Notes: generated by a model from the sequence alone, not told the origin. Shown: positions 44,201-59,200, numbered from the stretch's first letter. The stretch is DNA of 64,000 bases from Haliclona indistincta (GCA_964017065.1 OZ024789.1:8002191-8066190); one strand, 5' to 3'. Numbers and translations: made by a program.

Positions 44201-47200
44201 CAGGAATTCTGACTCCTATTACAAGATGCTATTATCAGCAATAGTAATAATACATTGTATAAGCATTGTACCGCTGCACGATGTTTCAACAACGATAAAA
44301 TGGAGAGAGGCTTATTTTGTGTTCATCCAAAAAAAGGCTGACTCATAATGGTCTAGACTATGAAGCTTGCATCTAGACTTAGCGCAGTCTCCCCTCTCAA
44401 CATTCCATTAAGTCAGAATGGATGAGCCTATGTTGTAAAAATTTATAGACTTTTAGGTCAGGAGGCTAATAGTCTGCAATCTTTCGTTTAAATTGTCTAT
44501 AGAAACGAGGCTGCTCACGCTCCATTAGATCAAAGGAGAAGAGCGAGGGTTGTGTAAATTTAGACTTTTATCTAAAGTGAACTTGTCTCTCTAAGCTATG
44601 ATAGGACGAAAAGGGAATTGGTGCAGCTACTCATTTCATGACAGGAAATAGCGCTCTATCAAAGCGAAGAAAATTCTATCCGGTTTGTGAATCCTAATGG
44701 GCCGATAGACTTTCGGCTATGATAACAAAAGCGACCGATAGCCTACAAGCCTGGGCTTGACACGATTTCCTGTTTCGTATCGTCTATCGAAGGTAAGTAA
44801 ACACGTCAAGGGGGTCAAGTCTTATAGCTAAAGGAAGCCGATTATCTGTAGCTCAGGTTGGCATTATCTCCTGTTTTGTAAAGGGACTTATTTTTCAAGA
44901 CATTTCAATTAAGTCAAAAGGGGAGAATTTTATGGGCATTTAACTTGAGTGATAGACTTTCTGTCTATCTAAGAACATGCTACTGTAAAAATAATCTATT
45001 ATTATAATGCATCAAATTATGACAACAAGAATTTGTAATATCGAAATCTGCAATCACAATCGCCTTCACAGATCATCGAGCATGCAATAACATGTGTATC
45101 GGACCTGGAATACAGTGGAGCCCCTCAACGGCTCTAACTACAGCACTCTACTACGCTCGTGAACCGCAAATTGTTAATGACAGGTTTTTAGTCCAACACT
45201 GCAAATCTGTGCCCAATCCAAGCTTGTTCAAATGCAATGTACAACATGGACTATAAACACATTTGCAGTGTTTTGTCAAAGTGCACGTCAGATATCTCTA
45301 TTCACAGTGTATCAAGGGTAAAATAATGAACCAACGCCGGTTTACCAAGGCTTTTGCAAACACAGCATGTAGCTTAATATACGTACCGATTGGAGCACGT
45401 GTGGTTAGTGCAAGTCAGTATGAAGCTAGACAACACAGTCCTCTTTTCACAAAGAAACACTACTTTTTGCCTGCTTTGTGCACAGTGTTTCTAGACTGGC
45501 TGGTATACAAAAGCTTCTTTAAAAACACAGTCACACAACTCGATTGGATCATGTACGTCTGGTGTACATGTAACAGTAGATGAGTAGGTGTGTAAGTTAA
45601 GATTACACAATGGCTCTTGTTACACCACTTAGTTAGTGGACAGTGTTTTTTCCCTGTAACCATAGTGAGCAAGTTAGACTACATTTCTCAAGAGTCCACA
45701 TTACATGTACACTACTTCCGTGCAGGTTCTTACTGATACAATGTACAAAGACAAAACCACATGCCTGGTGATATGCATTATGTAACAGCAGATGAGTATG
45801 TTTAAAGTTAGACTACACACTCACATCTGTCTTGGCGAGGTCCATGTGAACACCAGGTAGTTGAGTTATGTCTTCCTCTTCTACTTGTTGTTGTTGCTGT
45901 TGTTGTTGTTGCTGTTGTTGTCGTTGAGGTTGAGAGCTCGAGTGGTTTGAAACTTGAGGAATGGGATCTAGAAGAGGGGGAGAGGGAGGGAGGGAAGAGG
46001 GAGGAGGGGAGGGAGGGAGGGAAGAGGGAGGAGGGGAGGGAGGGAGGGAAGAGGGAGGGAGGGAAGAGGGAGGGAGGGAAGAGGGAGGAGGGGAGGGAGG
46101 GGAGAGAGACAGAGAGAGAGAGAGAAGAAAGAGAGGGAGGGAGAGAGGAGAGAGAGGGAGGGAGGGAGGGAGGGAGAGAGGGAGGGAGGGAGGGAGGGAG
46201 GGAGAGAGAGGGAGGGAGGGAGGGAGAAAGAAAGAGAGAGAGAGAGAAAGAGAGAGAGAGTTAAGAGGACAAAAGCTTCAGGAATAACCAATGTTACATA
46301 CAGTATAGTACATACACACAGCACATGTACATGTACATGTAGATCCCTTCAAACTTTCCCACCAAACACTCCATCCAATAAAGTAGAATTCCTAAACGCC
46401 ATACATGTACACGCTACCTAGCAACCAACACACGTCACACCCTACACCAAAAAACACATTACTTTAAACTATTTATAGCAAATTTGATTACCACATTAAA
46501 TTTGTTAAAAATAGTAACACACAAAGTACAAGTTAATCAAAGGGTTATAAGTGTTCAAGAAAAGTTATTAAATTTAATTAAAAAACATGACGTGTACATG
46601 TAGATCTATAAAAATAGTAAGACAGACACTGTAAATTAAGTTGCACTGCATTTAAAAATAGCAACAGATACATGTACATGTAAAATGATTATTAAGCTCA
46701 CTATCAAAGAGTTCAACTGTCACATTTGAGCTGGGTTTATAAATAGTAACACAAATACATCACAAATACTTTAATAGTAACAATTAAAAGGAACACCCAC
46801 TGCACTGAGTCAAACTTGAGCCGGGTTTATTAATAGTAACACAAATACATTACGAATACTTTAAAATAGTAACAAGTAAAAGGTTAACACGCCCACTGCA
46901 CTGAGTCATAAAGTGCTAACTTCCACACTGAAGCATACGCAGCTCTACGTATCAATCACGTTGAAGAGTTGACATTAAGTCATACATTAGCTAAACCAAC
47001 ATGTGGTTGATTGCAAATGATAGACTTAAACTGTTTACATTAACCCTCTCTAAGAGGACAGTCAGAATCAAAGACAACCTCTGTTCTAAGGACACTGTTT
47101 ACAGTCCCAAATATTCTACAGACTGACCTTTTCATAGGGAAAAATCCCAAATAGAGAGAGTTCAACACTAGTGCATGTACTGTGTACTAAGAATAGACAT

Positions 47201-50200
47201 TGTTTTGCCCTTCAAGTATTTCTGGTGTCTGGCTGTAGTGCTAAGTGACCAGATAGACAGCATAGTGTTGTATGTACATTTAAACAATTTGCTATGACAA
47301 CTGAAAGTGTATTAACAATCAAACCACTTGGTATCCACTTGACAAGATGCTCTCTTATCACTCACTTTTTATAAAGTGGATTAGACTAACTGATTTTGAC
47401 TGTGTACATTGTATATGTCTGGTAATGTATTATTTTATTTGTCTATTGGCTGCAATGCTTTGAAAGCGTACAGTGTCACCTTATTGCATCAATGTGCATC
47501 ACATTTCTATCATGTGACATTAAGAGCACATGATTAGTTTATAGTTTTCACTTCAGCTAGCTAGAAGCCAGAAAATCACTGTAAGCTACTTGTACAGCTT
47601 CATTCAATCCAATAGCAGATTTATTGAGCCTCAGTGTGATGCAACACAGCAGTTGCTGGATGAGTCATACTTTATATTATATTCATAACCTCACACCTGC
47701 AAGCTTTATATCCTTTCTGCTATAGTGCCAACTGCCATCACAGCAAACAAATAGCAACTTAGTTCTAATAAGGACCAACACAGAGTCTCAATAGTAACTG
47801 ATTTGGTTGCAACAACTAAACTTCAACAAGATTCAAAGCTGTAACTGTCAACAAGGCAAACAATGACAGTAATAATTATCATTATACCAACTCAGGAAGC
47901 CCCCTAACCCAGGCTGTGACAAAAATTATATGACTTCATGGAATATTCAAGTCTCTGTTGCAAATAAAGATGGCTAATGAAAATTGTTTCAGAAGCCCCT
48001 AGATATACTACAAGAAGATTCTGAAATTTAAGAAACTGTGCTGGATACAAGTACACACTCAGTAACTGCCAATGCGCCAGGGCTGTAAAATTGCAAATTC
48101 ATCATCTAGTTTGCGAGTGGAAAAGGCAAACAAAAGTTAATAACTTATTAGCATCTTGGCAAGAATTGTGACAGGCTTACAATAATTCACTTTGCGACTG
48201 CCAGCAAAGCAAACAAAGATGGTGATCGTTACATACACGTGGACCGGCGCCAAAAAGCCTAATGTGGCAGAACAAGATCCAACGCCTCTGGTAATCCAAT
48301 TTGCAAAGTGCCGACACAGCAAACAACAAAAGATGGAAATCACATCCTTGTGGAACCAACTCCAAGAAGACTAATAAGTTATGACAGTCCAAGGATTCCA
48401 TTGAGATCCAGTGTCATAGTACTCTAGTCTATGCAAATGCCGACACAGGAAACAATGAGGACAAGATCCTGCACATAATCATATTATCCAACTAGTATAA
48501 TTCCGGGCAAGTCGTTATGGGATGAGCTATTGTTTATGTTTACAAAGACTGTTTATGGATATCCTAGAGACACATACATACACATTATAAGGAGATTAGG
48601 AAATTTGAGCTGACTTACTGCATCTGGCAACGTGTACATCTGGCAGTCTGCTATAAGGAAGTGAGTTGGAATTGTGTACAGCATGCATCACCATGACAAC
48701 CAAAGCAGCTGATAGACACTGACAAACATTGCTACTGGTTATTGCATTACCACAAGTGCACAGACGTCACTTCAGTGACTGTGTTACCGAGAATTGCACT
48801 GTAACTGCTGTGTTGTAATATTAAATCAAGCTATGACGGACATCACCTTGAACGCAATGCCCTTAGTCAATATTGGTGAGAGTGTGAGTGATGATGCAGT
48901 AGTGAGGGAGTGGGAGTGCTAGGAGGCAGAGCTGGTGTGAAGGGGAGTGGGAGTATGGATGTATATGAAGAACAGAGTCAGCGCAATAATATATACAAGT
49001 AGGTCCCTGTAAATGATGCACAAGTGTTTCGAGGCATTTTCAAACAATATACATCCACGCACTTGTGAGACTACTGTACCACTGCATGTGCAATAAAAGT
49101 TCCCTTTGCGAGGATAGCTGCTGAATGTGTACGTATGTGCAGTGATAAGCATATTTGCTGTGTCCTAGAAATACATTTGCAAGAGTTCTCTTCCCTATTT
49201 AATGAAGCTAATGAACTCTCGGTACCTGTAACAAGTGCTTACGAGGCTTCTAAGTTATATATACATTATACTTCCGAGTACGAATGAGCTTGCATAATAA
49301 ATGAATGAGAAGGGTTGTATTTACCAAAGTATGTGCTTGGATGCATTGCTATAACGGAATTTCTATATTCAATAGTATTCCATGTCATAGCTATGCCTGT
49401 CATGTCATAGCTATGCCTATTACAGCAGCACCCCCCCGACGCTAACCATGACCTCTGAATTGCGGACACCCCCTTTTAAAGGTCACCAAAAGTGGGCACA
49501 AATTGACGACAAGTGTATATTTTAACCACTATAAAGAGGACACCCCATCAATCAGGACAAATTTTGCTGTCCCAATGGTGTCCGGATTAGAGAGGTTCCA
49601 CTGTACAGCTGCATGTACAACAAATGAATGTTTCCATGACATCATAGAGTCAGAGTACAATTGGACAGATTGAACTCAAACAATAACAAGGACATAGTAA
49701 TGATATTCACAAGCAATATAACCCCCAGGCGCATTAAATTCACACCTTTTAATGAGATTCACGGTCAATTAATGTTAACACGCTGGGTGACCAAATAACT
49801 TTCACACAACAATACATGTGCACAATAAACTTATGAATAATTCATGAACTTATGAATAATTCATGAACCTACTGTTTTCCCAAAAACCAGCTTGCAAATC
49901 TAAAAAACACTACTATGACACTTTTATACACAAATTAATGGGCCGTTTACTTAATTAAGATTTTCCTGAATTTTCCCCAAAAGCAAGCCAAGCATGGAAA
50001 AAACTAACAATGCTCACACCCTTGCAATGGATAAACAAGGTTGCGTAAGAAGAAATTTGGAGAAGCGTATGCATGGAATGGAAGCTGGGAACCAGACAAA
50101 ATTTTAACAGCTCTACAACACTCACTCATTCACCAATTTACTCACTCACTCATACGCTTATTCACTCACCCGCTCATTCTCTCATTCTCACGTCAACTTC

Positions 50201-53200
50201 CTCATGTTACAAATTCGCTCGCTCACTCACTCACTCTCTCGTTCATCCTTGTTACCTCAGGCAGCCCACTAATGTACTAATCATTAATTAACCATTACAG
50301 TTGAGTGAGTATTCTGATAGCACAGTGGAAAACCTGTCACACCGTGAGGGAACATATCACACATTATAAGATCTATTACGATAACTCAGAGAGGAAGGAA
50401 GTCATGTCACGAAGCAAGTTATCAACCACGCACAAGACCAATTATCCGACAAGGCGCCAAGACAGTCGAGTCAGAAAATAACCCATCGTGTAGATCACAG
50501 CTACCCAGGCACACGATCAATAATGATATTATACAAGATTGTACAGCATTTTAGTGACTACGGCACACACATGTATTATTGGCTGTTGAGTCCATTGCTG
50601 CTGAAAAGCATTCGTATTACGCACATCACTCATGTGTGTAAGCACAAACAGGTTAGAAGTATACACTTGTAAATCTGTTAAAAATCAACTTTTTCTCAAT
50701 GACTTTATCATCATGTAAAGCACAATTTATGCCGTCCTGGTGTATCGAGTCAAGACGTGAACTTCAACTGGGCTTCCCTTGATTATAAGCACAGACCAAG
50801 ACCCCACACACTGAGTACGTGAGACAGCTCACTAAGTACACACAGAGCCAAGGCTGTACCAACAGGCAGTGCTGTTACAGAGTGTAAAACAAACACAGCA
50901 TGTTTTATAAACACACTTACATCATCACCACTTTACACACAGGCAAAGATGACATAAACAGCGTGGTAGAGCAAAGTGCATGGACGTTTCTATAGATACA
51001 TGTACGATGCCTTAGAAGATGTAGATACTGGTGACTATAGAGACTGGGGTGGTAAATCGTTTTTTGCACATGATGCACTTACAAAGCAAGTTACCATGGA
51101 TAAGCATGCGTGTTTCCATGGACACATAATTATAACAAAACCAAGGTTTACTAACAGTGACTGTGGTAGCAGCAGATGCACTCAAGTGTTCATGGATACT
51201 GTTTCTCAGAACAGATCATATTGACAAACATTTACTATGCTAGCATAAGCAAGTATAGGCGTCATCCACCTTAGCCTCGCCTCCAGGCTAGATATCATAA
51301 TAATATAGCCTGGTACAGACTGTCTACGCATGCGCGCAATATCTTCACAGAAAATTAATGTGGATAATTAATTATATTCATGACTTTTGCAAGTAGCTGT
51401 ATTTTCCTAGCCATGGGTATTCGTACAGACAGAGTCGCTGCATGCAGTTTGCTTGCCTATTGATAGGCATCGAATATAGCAAATTTCAGCAATGCAGTGT
51501 TAGCCATCGCGGAGCTACGAGCTCGCCCTGTGAAGACTAAGCACGATCGATTGTAAACACTCTTTCTTTAGTTGTGCGGAAGGTTCGAAGCTAAAACTGC
51601 TCGAGCATGCTCATCTGCCATCTGTGCAGGAATCCATGCGATGTTTTCGCCGAGCGCTGCTCGTACGCGATATTACAGCTACGTGGTGCCAGACAGCACA
51701 GCCTGCGTTGCTGTAATATCGCGTACGAGCAGCACCATTCCAGCTTTGCCAACTCTCTCAAGAGCATATTTTACAACGTCATTGTAGGTATCGGTAGCAG
51801 TAACAGTAGCGCTAGCTTTTGTTGATGTAAATTGGAACGGACGTATATCTAAACGTGCGCGAACAAATTCACGGAACGTACACGGTGTTTTACTAATTAC
51901 ACCAGTTTTGGTGTAATTTTGGAGCATGCGCAGACAGTCTGTACCAGGCCATCTCTCAGCTTTGGGGGAGTGGCCTGGAGGCGAGGCTAAGGTATCGGTA
52001 GCAGTAACAGTAGCGCTAGCTTTTGTTGATGTAAATTGGAACGGACGTATATCTAAACGTGCGCGAACAAATTCACGGAACGTACACGGTGTTTTACTAA
52101 TTACACCAGTTTTGGTGTAATTTTGGAGCATGCGCAGACAGTCTGTACCAGGCCATCTCTCAGCTTTGGGGGAGTGGCCTGGAGGCGAGGCTACATCCAC
52201 CTATACATGTATAGGCGCCATGTATAGATGGATGTTTCCATGGACACTAGTTACACAATGTAAGAATGTCTCTCTGTCGTGTTTTGATGTATTTTGTTTT
52301 GTGTGACTTGCAAGGAATAATCTTTAGCACTAAATGCATTTCTCATTGTGCGTCTCCACAGACACTGATCACTGACTTACAACAATGTCTTCGTTTAGAG
52401 AGCTTCGAGCCCTGCTAGGAAATAATCTATGAATACCGGGAACTAGTGTTTACAGTTGCTCTGAGACTGGGGCAAAAATTTAGTAGATCAGACAAGAAAA
52501 TATTGGAAGCTCTCGGACTGAGGCACAAAAGATTGAGTTGCTGCTTTGAAAACATAATCATTGAGGTTATACTTAGCCAACTTAGGGCACACATCTATGC
52601 TCAATATTTCCCTTTTCCTCAAAGGTACATAGTGCACAGGCAAACAAAACATGACAAAGAAATAGTAAAGATTGTAACAACAGACCATGATCGAAACACA
52701 CGCACAAACACTGGTGTGAAATAAACCCAACAAAAGGTCCATATACGTTCAAGTTCAACATCTGCGCTGTAACAAATAACAACTAAATACCAACCGAAGC
52801 ACTATAGAAGGAGACTAGTATTAAAACACAGTTTCAAACAGTAGTAAGCAAAACTGACCTACATGTAATATCACAACCGGTGTGAAAATATTGTAAGACT
52901 TCAATAATTGTGAATTATAAGCGTTAAAAGGTGCCTTGGGATAAATTGCACAAACGGACGAACAGACAGACTGGCGACAAGCATATATTACACTAGTAGA
53001 AAGTCGTAATAAAATGGTTCTTCTGCCCAAGGCTTCTACATGTGAACTACCATACAAATAAGCATTAAACACCAGAATAAAGAAAGTTGTATACGTGATC
53101 TCACACAGCTACAAACAGCGAAACAGACAAACAGGCAACATACACAATTTACAATCCTACACATGCTAGCATTAATATTAGGTCATAAAGTAAGTGTATC

Positions 53201-56200
53201 CCATTTGAGTTAGAGTCCACATAATGAGGCTTCAGACAACATTAATGAACATGAGAAAATAGTATGAAGTGTCACTACAGCCATGCAAGTGTGCATTGAT
53301 CAAGCTTGATGATACTACCACTATGATACATTGTTATAACACACAGATTAGAGAGAATGGTAGAATCGATGAATAGCTGAATATAACACAAAAATTTAAA
53401 GGTCATCGTAGATGCTTATGATGGAATGCCCGGATGGAATGTATAATAGTTTAAACACTTTAAAATTACATTTTTATGACCAATGCTTAGAGCAGGTACA
53501 TGTATAGAATGTATACTCGAATAGAGAAAAGTGGAAAAATACATACGCACACTGCAACAGAACAAAGCTGATATAATTTCACTTGAATGACATTTCTCAG
53601 AGTTTTGCCCTCTAGACTGAGGATCGAATGAGGGGATATTTTTTTCTGGATGTGCTGCACGCAAATGTGTAAGAGAGTGTTTCCCCTTCTGATCCTTGAA
53701 TTAAAAGTCTAGGAGGAATCTCCTGTACAACCGACTGATAGAGCTCAAGTTTCTATACACAGCAGCCAGACAAGAGCTGCTCCAGCCCACTAAGTTATCA
53801 TGCTAGAGGGTGTTAGTATTCTACTATTATTCACATCAGGTAACAAGAACTATAGTAAAAGCATGGTTCTGATTAATGATAATTAGCTGCACTTTTAGGT
53901 GGAAGTAAAACCCTTTTTGTGCAAGGAATGTCTGCGCCCCTTTGCACCACTTTTGATAGAGCTTTATACGAACCACTGAGTTACTGCTCTATAGCAGACA
54001 CTAGTCCTGATTGAGTGAATCTTGCTTTATACTGTACACAACAAATCACTGAGTTACTGCTCTATAGCAGACACTAGTCCTAAATCTTGGGATACTGTTA
54101 ACAGGATTATCTCCTGATTAAGTGATCATGTCACCACCAGTCCCAATATAGTGAATCCCTCTACACGGAACAGCTCCCAATTAACACAAATGGACACTCG
54201 CAGGCACTCAACCAATCTTCCCAAATTGAGTTGATCTCGGTTCAGGCAGCCTATCGCTAATAATGGATCAAAGCAAGCACGTAGTCATAAGCGAAGCTAA
54301 TTCAATAAACTTTGAACAAATTGTGAGTCACCAATCACATCACATGGTTGGTGGTAACCATGGCAATGCCTAGAAAGACTTCAATGCAAAGCTCAAGGAC
54401 AGACACTTGCAAAACTCCCTAATCTACAAATGTAGTAGAATGGAAATGGTTAGGCACAATCTCCAACTAGTGGGCAGGCAATTGTGAGTATCAGACTAAT
54501 CCAGCCCACTCTATCAACTTGGTCATCATCATAGATTACAGACGAGTTCTCAACCCACGCTTTGGCAACCTTATTCAACCATCTGTCTGGCACTAGAATA
54601 CATGCTGTACTTCCACCAGGCAGTCCCTACTCTACGAGTCCAGACGGGCACTTATGGTGAATTTCCAAGTATAGTTGTAGACACAATTTCGATTCACACA
54701 CACAGACGTATGCTTGAATTTCACAAAAGGGAACAGGCAAATTCTAACACATAAACATCTTGCGACTCTGCTTCCCCTTCTTGTTCTTTTTCTATAACAA
54801 CACACAATTCCTGACAGGAACAAAGCATGTACAGATTCAGTCACATACCAACAACAATTGGATTGTGCAATAATTATAATTATGCAAATACAAAAACACT
54901 GTTTACATGAAGCTAAAACTAAGGGCAATCATTTCACAAGCTACATGTACGTGTATAGTGCAGAGTGCTCAGAAGACGATAGGCTCTTAAAAAGGGGAAA
55001 GACATATCCGATTGGAATGAACAACAGTTCACCACATCACAATATCGTTCAACGGGCACTAGTATACATGTAGAATGCGTGCACAAACACGCCTGTATAC
55101 TGAAATACACACACAGACTTAACCAAAATAACAACACAAGCAGAGATGTTTGCGACTCTCCAAGCGTGATGCACCAGTCCCCGTGACTACAGACACTACG
55201 CCAGAGAGATGACATCATAGAAAAACAACACCAAGAAAGATTGCTTATCACACCATCAAACTTGGTTGAAACTGGGGGAGGGGTGGGGAGAAATACTGCA
55301 GCCATATTAGACCTTTCAGTGGCAATTTTAAGGACAACAACAAAACATTGTGATAGTATTAGACCTAGGTGGTGTTCCATAAAGTATTTAGTGTTATGCA
55401 AATGACCTGTCAAAAAGGAATGCAGTAGTTTGCGACACACACCACTGTGTCAAGAGTATTTCATCACTTGAAAACAAATTAAGGAAAGACACCTACATCA
55501 CTCGTGTAAACACTTTGATCTGGCTGTAATAAGGGGTCCCAGCCTGTCAACATATTGGGGCAAGTCCTACACTGTACACGCACTACTGGAGTGGTGCAAT
55601 ATTTCGTGCTGGGGACTGGGCTTAAGGTTGACAGCGCCCAGAGAAATAGGCATAGCACACTGCAGGCATTGCTCCCAGTTAAACATCTCAAGACAGGCAT
55701 TGCTTCCAATTAAAACATCTGTTTACATTGTGTACAGTAGCTTAGTGCTAGCTATAGCCTTTGGAATACACAGACGCTTGACCATTCTTGGTATTTCAGC
55801 AAACAATATCACATGGACAGAACCACATGGACACATGGACAGCATACTGTTAGGGACAGCACAGAGTCTTTGAGCTCATTAGGGAAACACTTTGCAACTG
55901 CAGATCTAAGCTCACCACAGGAAGTCAGAAAGACAAGACCGGGAAGGAAGACTTACTGACAGAATCTGGAAATCAGAAATGTCTTTTTTCTGATGTCAGA
56001 TAAAGGAATCTACATGTATTTACTGGCTTCATTGTATCATGATAATGTAAAAAATAGTACAATACTGAATACATGTAGATCGTTATAAGTTTGATCAAAT
56101 GAGCGTGACTATCAAGAGCACACTTAACTCCTCCGCACAGGCGCACGGGAAGTGTAAATGGATAACCAAGCACAACACACGTCTCTCCTCCACATGGGAA

Positions 56201-59200
56201 GTCAGGTGCGGCCTCAAGTGCTGCTAGCTAAGCAGTGACCTCTCTCTCAGGAGAGCATAAAAGGATAACTTACATGTATATCTCCCACTTGTGACAAAGT
56301 CCAGACAGGCACTTCTATAGAAACGACCTTAAAACGAAGCTAATTTGTGGGTTGAGCTTAAATGGGAAAATAACGGCATGTCCTAGCTTTGGGGACTATG
56401 TTGTCAGCACCAGCCAGCCATACATGTGCTGCAGTGTACAAATCGAATTACCCTGTTACATAACTTGTGTAATAACTAGCATTCTTGGTAACCAGGCGAT
56501 AGACAAGTAGGCATTCAAACCATATGAATACACAACGCAGCAGGCAATGACATACAGCAAAAAGCTCTAGCAGCTGTCATAGAATTTTTCCCTCCGTCCC
56601 CACCTCCACAGTTGTGGTACACTTATTACTACACATCCTCTGGGTGATTGAAAATGCCTACAGTTTCCTGACGCAAAGCATTTACTTGGAAGCTATTAAA
56701 CAGGAAAACGGATTTAGACCACAACACAAAATTCACCTTCCCCAGGTTTTCAAGTACAATTTCTATGGTACATGTACATGTAATGTACAACCAATAGTTT
56801 GTATCAAACAACGCTTGAACTCTTAGTTAAAACAGGCTTTGATTAGCTAATTACTTAATACAGTGGTTCTCAGGCTTCTTGCAATGCTAGTGATAGAACA
56901 GGACGTCCCTTTCGTGCACTAACGTGCTCAGTCTCTGATCATCCTCCATCGCGTGAATAAAGACAACAGTGACTACAGAGACTGAACACATTAGTGTATG
57001 AAGGTGACACTCTACGCTTTCACTCTAGCGTTTCAAGAAGCCTGAAAATCGCTGTGTTTTGTTATTCAACCTGTCTTATACTGTACTGTTTTACATACCT
57101 GCAGAAGTAAAAGCTTTATTTTGATTTATTCTGCTCAGTTCATGTAGTGGACACATTTGAAGATTTGAGAGAGAACAGAGAGGGGAGAGAAAAAAAATAG
57201 CGGTTACTCACCACGGTCAAGAAAGCCAGGTTCCAATGCAACGTACGCCTCGTCCTGTTCCACTGTTACTGGGTGAAGTAGACGGGTGTTGTGATCTGGG
57301 TTGAGCGGTTCTCTGCTGTAGTTCATGATTAGCTCTCCAACTGAATGGAACTGCTTGTTTTGATGCACGAAGAAACGCCCGCTCTGCAAGTCTCTGACTA
57401 GACGATAGTTCATGAGCTTTTGCTTGTTCCTGTGGGAGAGAGAGAAAGAGAGAGAGAGTGAGTGTGTGAGTGAGTAAATGAGTAAATGAGTGAGTGTGTG
57501 AGTGGGTGGGCGGGTGGGTGGGTAAATGAGTGAGTGAGTAAGGGAGTAAGAAAAGAGAGAGAGAAAGAAAGAGAGGGAAGAGAAAGCGAGAGAGAGGGAC
57601 AGAAAGATGTAAAATGAGACCAGTTGACAGTTCCTATGCTAGTACGTAGCAGATTTAACAAAATATTGGTGCACTCCCAGGGTAATAACCAATTTTATTC
57701 ATAGTTCCATATTTGGATAAAATGATGAAATGTATCAGTATCTATTTTTAGAACATATAAACAATGCAACTTTTATGAATTTCTAGCACATGCAGTCCGT
57801 ACTGTAACTTACGTGACACATAGCGTGCCTAAGACTCCTCCACCCTTAGCGTCTTGGGGCGGACGAAGAAGATAGTAACCGTCCATTGTTATAAAGGGCA
57901 TGATGAGTTCTCTTGCCTGCAAAATCAATAAAAATTAACATTTTGGAGTGATTTGTAGCAGAACTAACCTCTGTCTTAGAAACATTGTGGTATCCAGCAA
58001 TGCTGTCCAAATCAACGGGAACTGAATGAGAGAGAGAGAGAGGGGGGAGAGAGAGAGGGAGAGGGAGAGAGAGAGGGAGAGAGAGAGGAAGGGAGAGAGG
58101 GAGAGGGAGAGGGAGAGGGAGGGAGGGAGAGGGAGAGGGAGAGGGAGAGGGAGAGGGAGAGGGAGAGGGAGAGGGAGAGGGAGAGGGAGAGGGAGAGGAG
58201 AGGAGAGGAGGGAGAGGGAGAGGGAGAGGGAGAGGGAGAGGGAGAGGGAGAGGGAGAGGGAGAGGGAGAGGGAGAGGGAGAGGGAGAGGGAGAGGGAGAG
58301 GGAGAGGGAGAGGGAGAGGGAGAGGGAGAGGGAGAGGGAGAGGGAGAGGGAGAGGGAGAGGGAGAGAGAGAGAGAGAGAGAGAGAAGTATTCAGTAAATA
58401 CAGGTGCAAGTTATTTACAATTAAACACACACAGACTCAATAAGTGTAACTTCAGTATAATCACCAAATCCCAAATACTAAACACAAACTTGTACATCAA
58501 CAACATCTTTAATTCCATCTCAAAATTGCAGTCCTTTACATGCACATGTACATGTATCAACTGGCCTCTATTTAAAAAAACTAAAGTAAGGAACACTTTC
58601 CCAATTGATTCATTTTGGTCACTCTCTTTCCTGCCTCATTTCAGACGCATTCTTTGTTCTATTTATAGATTCTTGGATCTTTAACTAACAAGAAAGACCA
58701 ATGGAATTCGATAGGCAATGGTGGTGTAGCAGAATGAGAGACTCTCAATGAGAGATTGTTAAAGGGTGAAAAATTTATTATCTATGCAGCACGCACTTTT
58801 TAAATGCATTATGCTAATTGACAAGTATCCCAAATTGACAAGTATCCGTAATTGAAAAGTATTCTTAATTGACAAATATCCGTAATTGAAAAGTACCTCT
58901 AATTGACCAGTTCCCCAGCCAGGATGCATTGTCATATGCACAGTTTTTTTAATAGCTCTATAAGACAGGAGCAGTACCAGCAGCATCCGTGCATGACAGC
59001 AAGAGCATTGTTGTGTACAATGAGTAACGCAGTGTGCACACCAGAAATGCAAAAAATATCTCAGCAATCTTCCAGTGGTTACTACGATAGTGTTCAGGTA
59101 CAAGATGTGTAATTGTTTTAAAGAGAAAATAAACCTATTCACTTCTACAATCTAATTGAATAGACACCATCTGTTAACACGAGGGTGACATTAAACATTA

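Larger units (their letters stand above)
52203..57211. other. Intron 4 of the SH2/WW gene, distal part
   Basis: It contains two satellite units (53975-54082), the candidate microexon and an inverted-repeat element (56925-57030). No other gene is supported; short frames show no domain content. Confidence 0.5.

Noticed and set aside
45263..45583. 106-codon plus-strand frame
   Set aside because: No domain, no splice partner, antisense within a long intron.
48617..48652. Exon-like segment QMYTLPDA with a GTAAGT donor on the minus strand
   Set aside because: Its phases do not fit between the exons at 57212 and 45967, so it is not included in the gene model.
58024..58397. Arg/Glu or Leu/Pro-rich open frames in GA tracts (also 45947-46324)
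   Set aside because: Pure simple-sequence artefacts; they overlap intron polypyrimidine tracts of the SH2/WW gene.
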